DNA of 30,684 nt from an uncultured Oscillospiraceae bacterium. GTDB lineage: Bacteria > Bacillota > Clostridia > Oscillospirales > Oscillospiraceae. The notes below the pieces were generated by a model. The model had not been told where the DNA came from and made no database searches. It was given only the letters and a program-made list of their open reading frames with translations. Positions 7,120 to 13,698 of the stretch are shown piece after piece. The position numbers were made by a program, and so were the translations under genes. The stretch is from positions 1 through 30,684 of the forward strand of contig CAADSF010000063.1 of assembly GCA_900751035.1 (NCBI GenBank). The letters run 5' to 3'. Numbering within the stretch: the stretch's first letter is position 1; each line of letters opens with the position of its first letter.

Positions 7120-7509
7120 ATGGGCAAATCCAACAAGGTCGCGCTGGTCTGCCAGGTCTGCGGGGCCACGTTTTACAAAGTGCCGAGCGCGATCACGCGG
7201 GCGACAAAGTGCTGCTCGAAGGAGTGCCGCGGAAAAGTACAGGCGGAAAAGATGGAGCAGCGCCGCCGGGAGCTGGAAAAGGAGATGGAGGGACTGCGTA
7301 CCGAGAGCGCAAGCGGCGAAAAGCGCCTGCCGCACAGCCTTGTCCGCATCCGCATCACAGCCAAAGTCCCGATCTGGCCGGAGTACCAGCCAAAGGTCGG
7401 CGCTGTCTACCAGGCGGAGCGCTATCCCGTATTCAAACAAACGGGATACGTGATCGAGTCCGGCGGAAAAAGAATCAATATCCGCGCCGATGAGTGCGTG
7501 GAAATCTGA
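7120..7509 (+). CDS. Hypothetical protein with N-terminal zinc finger
   Basis: A 129-residue protein. Residues about 11-36 (CQVCGATFYKVPS...CCSKECRGK) form a CxxC...CCxxxC treble-clef-like zinc finger like those beside phage HNH nucleases. A charged helix follows (EQRRRELEKEMEG), then a basic beta-rich C-terminus (VRIRITAKVPI, GYVIESGGKRINI). There is no HNH catalytic motif. The reading frame is open upstream to 6886, but ATG 7120 is chosen because it follows GAAGGAG and everything upstream folds into hairpins and translates to low-complexity sequence. Confidence 0.55.
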   Translation: MGKSNKVALVCQVCGATFYKVPSAITRATKCCSKECRGKVQAEKMEQRRRELEKEMEGLRTESASGEKRLPHSLVRIRITAKVPIWPEYQPKVGAVYQAERYPVFKQTGYVIESGGKRINIRADECVEI

Positions 7510-7521
7510 AAGGAGATCAAA

Positions 7522-7878
7522 ATGGCAGAAATCATGGGAACTTTTGCGCACGACCTCGACAATTTTGTCGCGTACTACGAAAAGCTGAATTGGGATACCA
7601 GCTTCCGGGGCGAAACATACCCGCCGCGCATCGTCATGGAGCAGTCCACGCCGCCGCTTTTCAAGGTAGAGAAAGACGGCACGAAGAAGCTGATACCAAA
7701 CCCGACGATTCAGGTCATAGGCAGCCCGGACACACAAGTCGTCACGAGCGGTGAATTGCAGATCAGCAAGAAAGACTTCACAAAGCTGACCAACCGCGCC
7801 GCCAATCTGCTGGAGTTGTTTCTGCATGGGTTCATGCAGGAACGCAAGGAAATGGAGGCGGCGCAGAATGATCATTGA
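7522..7878 (+). CDS. Hypothetical protein
   Basis: A 118-residue protein not recognised by family. The first half contains LDNFVAYYEKLNWDTSFRGETYPPRIV, the middle is beta-like (IQVIGSPDTQVVTSGELQIS), and the C-terminus is a helix (LTNRAANLLELFLHGFMQERKEMEA). GAAAGGAG lies 8 nt upstream of the ATG. The 3' end overlaps the next small gene by 11 nt. Confidence 0.55.
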   Translation: MAEIMGTFAHDLDNFVAYYEKLNWDTSFRGETYPPRIVMEQSTPPLFKVEKDGTKKLIPNPTIQVIGSPDTQVVTSGELQISKKDFTKLTNRAANLLELFLHGFMQERKEMEAAQNDH

Positions 7879-8002
7879 GATTCTGAACCTCACTGCTGCG
7901 CTGGAGTGGATCGCGCTGGGCGTGCTGGTATTTTTCGAGCTGCACAGCAAGAAGCGCAGACTTGAAGAAGCAATAAAGGAACTGGAAGACGCTATCCGCT
8001 GA
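7868..8002 (+). CDS. Very small single-TM protein
   Basis: A 44-residue protein: hydrophobic residues about 8-24 (LTAALEWIALGVLVFFEL) then a charged amphipathic helix (KKRRLEEAIKELEDAIR). This predicts one membrane segment with a positively charged cytoplasmic tail. Its ATG lies in the 3' end of the preceding gene and GGAGGCG is about 9 nt upstream, which favours real translation. Function unknown. Confidence 0.45.
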   Translation: MIIEILNLTAALEWIALGVLVFFELHSKKRRLEEAIKELEDAIR

Positions 8003-8004
8003 AC

Positions 8005-8029
8005 GCATGGCCGGAATCTCCGGCCACGC
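8005..8029 (+). terminator. Hairpin before methyltransferase gene
   Basis: TGGCCGGA (8008-8015) pairs perfectly with TCCGGCCA (8019-8026) over a three-base loop, with an outer GC/GC pair and then CTTTG. The T-run is short. It sits between the small membrane protein stop and the ribosome site of the methyltransferase, so a weak terminator or attenuator is plausible. Confidence 0.4.
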
Positions 8030-8058
8030 TTTGAGCGGGCAGAACAGGAGGAATCACC

Positions 8059-8736
8059 ATGAACATTGCGTACAACGTGGACTGCATGGAGTACATGCGG
8101 ACGCTGCCGGATAAGGCGTTTGACTTGGCGGTGGTAGATCCTCCGTATTTCAACGGCCCGGAACGCCGGGGCTATTACGGCAGCAAGGAGAGCAAGCTCG
8201 GCGTACATAGAGATTACCCGATCAGCCCGGCGTGGGAGATCCCAGGCGCAGCATATTTTGATGAGCTAAACAGAGTGGCGCAGAAAACCATAGTCTGGGG
8301 CTGTAACTACTATAAATATATTTTTCCGCCCGGCCGAATTGTATGGGATAAGTGCAACGGGGAGAGCAGCTTCAGCGATTGCGAGATCGCAGCGACAAAT
8401 TGCCATGATAGCGTCAGACTGATACGGTATATGTGGAATGGGATGATGCAGGGCAAAAGCATCGCCGACGGTGCTTCCCAACAGGGCGATAAGCGGAAGA
8501 ATGAGAAAAGGATCCACCCAACACAAAAGCCCGTCGCGCTCTATGCGTGGATCTTTGACCGGTATGCAAAGCCGGGAGACAAGATCCTTGATACGCACCT
8601 AGGGAGCGGGAGCAGCCGGATCGCGGCGTATGACGCAGCGCTGGATTTTGTGGGGTGTGAGATCAACAAGGACTACTTTGTCGCACAAGAGGAACGATTC
8701 GCCGAGCATACGGCGCAGATGTCGCTATTTGTATAA
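8059..8736 (+). CDS. DNA adenine/cytosine-N4 methyltransferase (orphan)
   Basis: A 225-residue N6/N4 DNA methyltransferase. The catalytic motif DPPY is at residues 27-30, HPTQKP at 153-158 and the AdoMet-binding DTHLGSGSS at 178-186. The catalytic motif precedes the AdoMet motif, as in beta-class N6_N4_Mtase enzymes. It should transfer a methyl group from S-adenosylmethionine to adenine N6 or cytosine N4 in duplex DNA; the recognition sequence cannot be read. No restriction gene is adjacent, so it is probably an orphan phage enzyme protecting phage DNA or marking it. AGGAGG lies 9 nt upstream of the ATG. Confidence 0.85.
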   Translation: MNIAYNVDCMEYMRTLPDKAFDLAVVDPPYFNGPERRGYYGSKESKLGVHRDYPISPAWEIPGAAYFDELNRVAQKTIVWGCNYYKYIFPPGRIVWDKCNGESSFSDCEIAATNCHDSVRLIRYMWNGMMQGKSIADGASQQGDKRKNEKRIHPTQKPVALYAWIFDRYAKPGDKILDTHLGSGSSRIAAYDAALDFVGCEINKDYFVAQEERFAEHTAQMSLFV

Positions 8737-8750
8737 AAGAGGATGGAGTT

Positions 8751-9518
8751 ATGGCAAAACGACACAAACGCCGCCTGTTTACAGGGGCGGTATGCACGCA
8801 GATCGTGTACACCGTATCCGATGGCGCGGATAAGAAGACCAGCAAGCCGCGGAAGCCGCGCTTTCAGACGCGGGAGGAGCAGGACGAATTCAACAGCAAG
8901 ATCTCCGCAGACAAGCTGGCCGCCATTGTCAATGCCAACTTCGGGCCGACGAGCCTGTATTCCACGCTGACGCTCAGCGTGGAGAATGAAGTACATACCG
9001 CACAGGAGATGCGGCGCATCCGGGACAACCTGTGCCGCCGCCTGCTATATAAATATCCAAACGCCAAGATCGTGATCGTCTATGGCCGGGGCAAGTCTAC
9101 CAACCGCTTCCACCTGCACATGATCTCGGAGGGCATTCCCGCCGACGAGATCGGCAGGATCTGGGGCCTCGGCAGCGTGGTCGAGATCCGGCATTTGAGA
9201 AAGCATAATTTCTATGTGGATGAGCACGGAAACAAGGTCGACCACGGGCAGGACTACACAGCCCTAGCCAATTACCTGCACAGCCATTGGAGAAAGGAAT
9301 TCGGCGGCCACAGATACAAGGCGACGCGAAATTGCATCCGCCCCGAGCCGGAACCCGCGACCGAGGCCGTCCGTGAGTACAGTCCAAAGCATCCGCCCGT
9401 GGCCCCGCGCGGCTATATCCTCGTCGAGGCCAGGACGACAAAGTACGGGTATCAATATTATAAGTATGTAGTTGATCCAAGACCAGAACGAAAGCGGAAC
9501 GGGAGCCGCTTAAATTAA
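8751..9518 (+). CDS. HUH rolling-circle replication initiator-like protein
   Basis: A 255-residue protein. A motif-1-like strand YSTLTLSVEN lies at residues 70-79, followed by a helix (HTAQEMRRIRDNLCRRLLY). The HUH motif NRFHLHMIS has His121 and His123, and a motif-3 helix DYTALANYLHSHW has Tyr169 and Tyr175. This order matches rolling-circle Rep/relaxase-type HUH endonucleases, in which the two His bind a metal and a Tyr makes the 5'-phosphotyrosine bond. The N-terminus is basic. It sits between a methyltransferase and the packaging genes. Which Tyr is catalytic, and whether replication or another DNA-nicking role is served, is inference. Confidence 0.7.
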   Translation: MAKRHKRRLFTGAVCTQIVYTVSDGADKKTSKPRKPRFQTREEQDEFNSKISADKLAAIVNANFGPTSLYSTLTLSVENEVHTAQEMRRIRDNLCRRLLYKYPNAKIVIVYGRGKSTNRFHLHMISEGIPADEIGRIWGLGSVVEIRHLRKHNFYVDEHGNKVDHGQDYTALANYLHSHWRKEFGGHRYKATRNCIRPEPEPATEAVREYSPKHPPVAPRGYILVEARTTKYGYQYYKYVVDPRPERKRNGSRLN

Positions 9519-9540
9519 ACCTTGTATATGCGTAAGGTTT
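9517..9540 (+). terminator. Small hairpin after HUH gene
   Basis: AAACCTT (9517-9523) pairs with AAGGTTT (9534-9540) around a ten-base loop GTATATGCGT, overlapping the stop codon of the HUH gene and followed by TAAG. It is an AT-rich patch in a GC-rich setting. It could be a weak terminator, or a nick-site hairpin for the HUH protein; neither is shown. Confidence 0.35.
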
Positions 9541-9555
9541 TAAGACGAAAGGGTG

Positions 9556-9768
9556 ATGTTCACGAGCGACTACTGGCATAGGGAGTATATCTGCCCATTT
9601 TGGCAGGCGGCCGGTAAAAAGACGATCCGCTGCGAGGGGGAATGCGTGCTCGTATTCCCAGAGCGGCGGGAGACGTCAGACTACATCACACGATACTGCG
9701 CGAGCTTTGACTACGTGCGGTGCAGTATTGCGGCGGCAAAGCTCCGATATTACGAAAGAACAGAATGA
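9556..9768 (+). CDS. Small Cys-containing conserved phage protein
   Basis: A 70-residue protein: FTSDYWHREYICPFWQAAGKK, IRCEGE, VFPERRETSDYITRYCASF, VRCSIAAAKLRYYERTE. Four spaced cysteines suggest zinc binding. The YICPFW...CEG...F...YC...C.IA..L..YYER pattern is familiar from small proteins next to terminase genes in Clostridia phages; its function is unknown to me. ATG 9556 is chosen; the adjacent GTG 9553 would add one residue. The ribosome site is weak (GAAAGGG, close to the start). Confidence 0.55.
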   Translation: MFTSDYWHREYICPFWQAAGKKTIRCEGECVLVFPERRETSDYITRYCASFDYVRCSIAAAKLRYYERTE

Positions 9769-9808
9769 ACGCCGAAGCGCATGCGGAACGCCGTATGCGC
9801 TCATTCTG
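9761..9808 (+). terminator. Large bulged hairpin before the late promoter
   Basis: An outer stem pairs CAGAATGA (9761-9768) with TCATTCTG (9801-9808). After an eight-base bulge, an inner ten-base stem pairs 9777-9786 with 9791-9800 (one G-T pair) around AACG. It overlaps the stop of the preceding gene and lies just before the promoter motif. There is no T-run, so it may be a terminator of the early block, an operator or an origin-type structure. Confidence 0.4.
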
Positions 9809-9811
9809 CGT

Positions 9812-9849
9812 GCGTGGGGTGAAAAGATTTTCCGGATACGCTATGCTGA
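9812..9849 (+). promoter_or_regulatory. Late promoter motif, copy 1 (terminase operon)
   Basis: GCGTGGGGTGAA (9812-9823), then 16 nt, then GCTATGCTGA (9840-9849). The -10-like hexamer TATGCT is 17 nt after GTGAAA, a weak -35-like box. The same 12-mer and spacing recur at 18436 and 30496. It starts 61 nt before the terminase small-subunit ATG. The conserved bases upstream of the -35 position suggest binding of a phage activator. Confidence 0.7.
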
Positions 9850-9872
9850 AAAGCAGAAGGGAGGCGTGAGCC

Positions 9873-10307
9873 ATGGCGAGAAAACCGAAGTATGAATCCG
9901 TGGAGCAGATCGAAGGGCTGATCGAGGCGTATTTTGAGAGCTGCAAGGGTGAGATCCTGCGGGATAAGGACGGGGACATAGTTTTCAACCAGAAAGACGG
10001 GACCCCGGTCTGGGTGAACCGGAAGCCGCCGACGATCCCGGGGCTTGCGCTGGCGCTGGGCTTTTCCAGCAGGCAGAGCCTGTATAACTACAAGGCTAGG
10101 AAGGAATTTGTGGACACGATTTCGCGCGCGCAGACGCGCGTGGAACAATATACGGCGGAAAAATTGTTCGACCGGGATTCTCAGAGAGGCGCGCAGTTTG
10201 CGCTGGAGTATGGGTTCCGGTATCGCAGAGACGCAGAGGGCGAGAAGCAGGAAACAGGCGGAACGCGGATCCTGCTGGAAAATGACGCGGAGGAATCCAG
10301 CGAATGA
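9873..10307 (+). CDS. terS: Terminase small subunit
   Basis: A 144-residue protein. Residues about 5-24 are helical; PTIPGLALALGFSSRQSLYNYKAR (about 53-76) is a helix-turn-helix typical of DNA-packaging gp3-type small terminases, followed by a long helix (VEQYTAEKLFDRDSQRGAQFALEYGF) for oligomerisation and an acidic tail. It should recognise phage DNA and hand it to the large subunit. AGAAGGGAGG lies about 9 nt upstream of the ATG. Its stop overlaps the large-subunit ATG, confirming the pairing. It is the first gene after late promoter copy 1. Confidence 0.85.
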   Translation: MARKPKYESVEQIEGLIEAYFESCKGEILRDKDGDIVFNQKDGTPVWVNRKPPTIPGLALALGFSSRQSLYNYKARKEFVDTISRAQTRVEQYTAEKLFDRDSQRGAQFALEYGFRYRRDAEGEKQETGGTRILLENDAEESSE

Positions 10308-11662
10308 AGACGCTGAATCTGGGAACTGCGCAGCCGAAGCAGGTGCTTTTCCTGAAAGACAAGCACAGGCATATCGCCTACGGTGGCGCTCGCGGCGGAG
10401 GGAAAAGCTGGGCTGTGCGCGTGAAGGCAATCTTGCTTGCAAGCAAGTATCCCGGGATCAAGGTGCTGATTGTCAGAAGAACATACAAGGAGCTGCAGAA
10501 CAACCACATTGCCCCGCTGCAGGCTATGCTGCATGGAATCGCGAAGTACAACAAGACGGATAAGGAATTTACATTCCCGAACGGCTCGAAGATTTCCTTC
10601 GGTTACTGCGCAAAGGAAAGCGATGTCGGGCAATACCAGGGCGCAGAATACGACGTGGTATTCCTGGACGAAGCCGGGCAGATGCAGAAATCGTGGATCG
10701 ACGCGATCAATGCCTGCGTGCGCGGTACAAACGGATTCCCGAAGCGGACGTATTATACGCTGAACCCAGGCGGGCCGGGGCATGCGTATTTCAAGCGGGT
10801 GTTTGTCGACCGGAATTTCAACGACGACGAGGATCCGGACGATTATTTTTTCATTCAGGCGAAGGTGCAGGATAACAAGGCGCTCATGAAGGCACAGCCG
10901 AAGTATCTGAGGGAGCTTGAAAAGCTGCCTCCGGCACGCCGCGCCGCATGGCTGGAAGGCAGGTGGGACGCATACGAGGGACAGTTTTTCGAAGAATTTC
11001 TGGACGACCCGAAGCATTACGCAGACCGGCGCTGGACGCATGTTATTGACCCGTTTGAGATCCCGGAGGGATGGACGATCTGCCGGAGCTATGACTTTGG
11101 CTATGGAAAGCCGTTTTCCTGCGCGTGGTGGGCGGTCGACTATGACGGTGTGATCTACCGCATCATGGAACTGTATGGATGCACGCAGACACCGAACGAG
11201 GGCGTCAAGTGGACGCCGGACCGGCAGTTTGCCGAGATCCGGCGCATCGAGACGGAGCATCCGTGGCTCAAGGGCCGGGAGATCGCGGGCGTGGCGGATC
11301 CGGCGATCTGGGACGCTTCGCGCGGGGAGAGCGTGGCGCAGACGGCGGCGCGGTACGGCGTGTACTTCGTGAAGGGTGACAACGAACGTATCGCGGGGTG
11401 GATGCAGTGCCACTATCGGCTGCAATTTGACGGGGATGGATATCCGCGCATGTATGTCTTCAACACATGCAGGGCGTTCATCCGGACGATCCCGCTGCTC
11501 ATCTACGACGAGCACAAGGTGGAGGATCTGGATACGACAATGGAAGACCACGTCGCGGACGAATGGAGGTATTTCTGCATGTCGCGGCCGATCAAGCCGA
11601 TCCGGGCCGTGAAAGAGCAGCGGATCCTCTTTGACCCGCTGGACATGATGAAACGGAGGTAA
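10304..11662 (+). CDS. terL: Terminase large subunit
   Basis: A 452-residue packaging motor. The Walker A motif GGARGGGKS (residues 27-35) and Walker B VVFLDE (118-123) define the ATPase. The C-terminal RNase H-like nuclease starts at RSYDFGYG (Asp264), with further acids in GVADPA and TTMEDHVADEW. It docks at the portal, cuts concatemers and pumps DNA into the prohead. The length is normal for a podovirus-like or P22-like large terminase. The ATG overlaps the small-subunit stop (ATGA) and the next gene starts 4 nt after its stop. Confidence 0.93.
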   Translation: MKTLNLGTAQPKQVLFLKDKHRHIAYGGARGGGKSWAVRVKAILLASKYPGIKVLIVRRTYKELQNNHIAPLQAMLHGIAKYNKTDKEFTFPNGSKISFGYCAKESDVGQYQGAEYDVVFLDEAGQMQKSWIDAINACVRGTNGFPKRTYYTLNPGGPGHAYFKRVFVDRNFNDDEDPDDYFFIQAKVQDNKALMKAQPKYLRELEKLPPARRAAWLEGRWDAYEGQFFEEFLDDPKHYADRRWTHVIDPFEIPEGWTICRSYDFGYGKPFSCAWWAVDYDGVIYRIMELYGCTQTPNEGVKWTPDRQFAEIRRIETEHPWLKGREIAGVADPAIWDASRGESVAQTAARYGVYFVKGDNERIAGWMQCHYRLQFDGDGYPRMYVFNTCRAFIRTIPLLIYDEHKVEDLDTTMEDHVADEWRYFCMSRPIKPIRAVKEQRILFDPLDMMKRR

Positions 11663-11666
11663 GGCT

Positions 11667-13421
11667 ATGCTGGCACCACAATTGACAGAGATCGAGAAGC
11701 AGACCATGATGACGGAGGTCTTCCTTGGATACGATCACAACCTCGAACCGACAGACGGGGCGTTTTACGACATGGAGAACCTGACGTCGGATAACTATCC
11801 GCTGCTTTCGCCGCGGGGGCGGCGGGGGACGGCGCAGGCAGTCTCCGGTGTGCAGGGGATCCTTGCAAAGGACGCGCTGTGCTGGGTGCAGAACCAGGTG
11901 CTTTACATTAACGGCGCTTCGATGGAGAGCTATATGCCGTCGGTCAGCATCAAGGCGGGGGAAAAACAGCTCGTTTCCATGGGCGCGTATCTGTGCATCT
12001 TCCCGGACGGGATCTACCTCAACACGGAAAAATACTCCGACAACGGCTACATGGGGCAGGAGAACGTGGTCGACGCGGCGAGCTCGAACGTGGAAATTTC
12101 CCTCTGCCTGGTCGATGGGTCGGCGCTGACGGTCAGTTATTCGCAGGCATCGCAGCCGGAAAGCCCGTCGAACGGGCAGTACTGGCTGGACACGTCCGGC
12201 AAGCTCCACACGCTCAAGCAGTGGGCGGAGGCGACGAGCCAGTGGGTATCCGTACCGACGGTGTATCTGAAGCTTTCCGCGAACGGCATCGGGAAGGGCT
12301 TTAAGCAATACGACGGCATCCGGCTTTCGGGGCTGACCGGGAACGAGCAGGTCGAAAAGCTCAACGGCAGCCAGATCCTCTACGATGTGGGCGAGAGCTA
12401 CCTCGTGATCGTCGGCCTCGTCGACGAGACGACGAAGGTGACGAGCGGGACCGTGAAGACGGCGCGGAAGGTCCCAAGCATGGACTTCATCACCGAGAGC
12501 GGGAACCGGCTGTGGGGATGCAAGTACGGCGTGGTGGACGGCGAGACCGTGAACGAGATCTACTGCTGCAAGCTGGGCGATTTTCGGAACTGGGAGTGCT
12601 ACCAGGGCGTGGCGACGGATTCGTGGCGCGCGAGCTGCGGCACGGACGGAAGGTGGACGGGCGCGGCAACGCTGGCCGACAGTCCAGTGTTTTTCAAGGA
12701 GGACTGCTTCCACCGGGTGTATCCGTCGGCGACGGGGGCGCATCAGGTGGTCGTGCAGAAGTGTGCGGGCGTGCAGAACGGGTCAGGCAAGAGCCTCGTT
12801 GTGGTGGACGACCGGCTGTATTACAAGTCGCGCATGGGCGTGTGCGTGTACGACGGGAGCCTGCCGCAGGAGATCGGCAGCTGCTTTGGGACGAAGCTGT
12901 ATTACAATGCCGTCGCGGGCGGGGTGCGAGGGAAATACTTCATCAGCATGGAGGATGAGGCGCACAGCTGGACACTGTTTGTCTATGACACGCGAAAGGG
13001 CCTGTGGCACAAGGAGGACAGCACGCACGCGGAGGACTTCGCGCGGGTGGACGATGAGCTGTATTTTCTCGAGGACGGAACGCTCAAAACCGTGTACGGC
13101 AGCGTTGGGACGCTGGAAGCCCCGGTCGGCTGGATGGCGGAGACGGGGATCATGACGTATGGGCTGGTTGGGAAAAAGTATGTGTCCCGGATCAACCTGC
13201 GGATGCAGCTGCCGAAGGGGTCGAGCGTCGACTTCTGGGTGCAGTACGATTCCGATGGCGTCTGGCGGCACTGCGGGCACCTTGAGGGCCGGGGGCTGCG
13301 GACGTTCCTGCTGCCCATCCGGCCCGCGCGGTGCGACCATCTGAAGTTCCGGCTGACAGGGAAGGGCGAGATGAAGCTGTTCAGTCTGGCACGGGTTCTG
13401 GAGGCTGGGAGCGATGCTTGA
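11667..13421 (+). CDS. Tail hub/DNA-stabilisation-like protein, beta-propeller
   Basis: A 584-residue protein almost entirely of beta-strand character with repeated blade-like units, for example GDFRNWECYQGVATDSWRASCGTDGRWTG, SPVFFKEDCFHRVYP and YYKSRMGVCVYDGSLPQEIG. The opening FLGYDHNLEPTDGAFYDMENLTSDNYPLLSPR and the propeller-like pattern recall phage stabilisation (P22 gp10-like) and T7 tail-tubular-B-like nozzle proteins. It probably closes the portal or forms the short-tail nozzle; this rests on fold-style similarity only. ACGGAGG lies 7 nt upstream of the ATG. Unusually, it lies between terminase and portal. Confidence 0.55.
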   Translation: MLAPQLTEIEKQTMMTEVFLGYDHNLEPTDGAFYDMENLTSDNYPLLSPRGRRGTAQAVSGVQGILAKDALCWVQNQVLYINGASMESYMPSVSIKAGEKQLVSMGAYLCIFPDGIYLNTEKYSDNGYMGQENVVDAASSNVEISLCLVDGSALTVSYSQASQPESPSNGQYWLDTSGKLHTLKQWAEATSQWVSVPTVYLKLSANGIGKGFKQYDGIRLSGLTGNEQVEKLNGSQILYDVGESYLVIVGLVDETTKVTSGTVKTARKVPSMDFITESGNRLWGCKYGVVDGETVNEIYCCKLGDFRNWECYQGVATDSWRASCGTDGRWTGAATLADSPVFFKEDCFHRVYPSATGAHQVVVQKCAGVQNGSGKSLVVVDDRLYYKSRMGVCVYDGSLPQEIGSCFGTKLYYNAVAGGVRGKYFISMEDEAHSWTLFVYDTRKGLWHKEDSTHAEDFARVDDELYFLEDGTLKTVYGSVGTLEAPVGWMAETGIMTYGLVGKKYVSRINLRMQLPKGSSVDFWVQYDSDGVWRHCGHLEGRGLRTFLLPIRPARCDHLKFRLTGKGEMKLFSLARVLEAGSDA

Positions 13422-13436
13422 AGCAAAGAAACAAAA

Positions 13437-13462
13437 CCCTGACAGGCGGTGGCCTGTCAGGG
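13437..13462 (+). terminator. Perfect 10-bp hairpin after propeller-like gene
   Basis: CCCTGACAGG (13437-13446) pairs perfectly with CCTGTCAGGG (13453-13462) over CGGTGG, 16 nt after the stop codon. No T-run follows; GGAGAGGAG follows instead. A second hairpin (CCTGCCG 13490-13496 with CGGCAGG 13501-13507) lies just downstream. Partial termination or mRNA end protection are possible roles. Confidence 0.45.
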
Positions 13463-13479
13463 AGAGGAGAAAAGCCGGA

Positions 13480-13557
13480 ATGGATGAGACCTGCCGCTTG
13501 CGGCAGGGCGAAGGATATGCAGGCGATTTCGACGAGGAGGCGGGAAGCGATGCGTAG
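13480..13557 (+). CDS. Possible mini-protein
   Basis: A 25-residue reading frame (MDETCRLRQGEGYAGDFDEE, then AGSDA) preceded at about 9 nt by GGAGAGGAG. The strong ribosome site and acidic composition make translation plausible, but the frame is short and contains a hairpin. It ends seven bases before the inverted-repeat element, so it may be the remnant of a longer gene cut by that insertion. Confidence 0.35.
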   Translation: MDETCRLRQGEGYAGDFDEEAGSDA

Positions 13558-13563
13558 CGCATT

Positions 13564-13674
13564 TTGTAGGGGCCGATGCCCACATCGGCCCAATGGGAAC
13601 CATCGAATTCGCCGTAGCGTTTTTCGTTTCGGACGTGCATTCTGCCGGGCCGATGTGGGCATCGGCCCCTACAA
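13564..13674. repeat. MITE-like element with perfect 28-bp inverted repeats
   Basis: The left arm 13564-13591 is the exact reverse complement of the right arm 13647-13674, starting TTGTAGGGGCCGATG and ending CATCGGCCCCTACAA. Each arm is itself a hairpin (GGGCCGATG / CATCGGCCC). The 55-nt centre holds no gene. CGCA flanks the right end and occurs near the left end, a weak hint of a target duplication. It lies in an intergenic gap of a structural operon, suggesting a non-autonomous mobile or interspersed palindromic element. Confidence 0.7.
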
Positions 13675-13698
13675 CGCACGGGAGGAGGTGCAGAGGAC

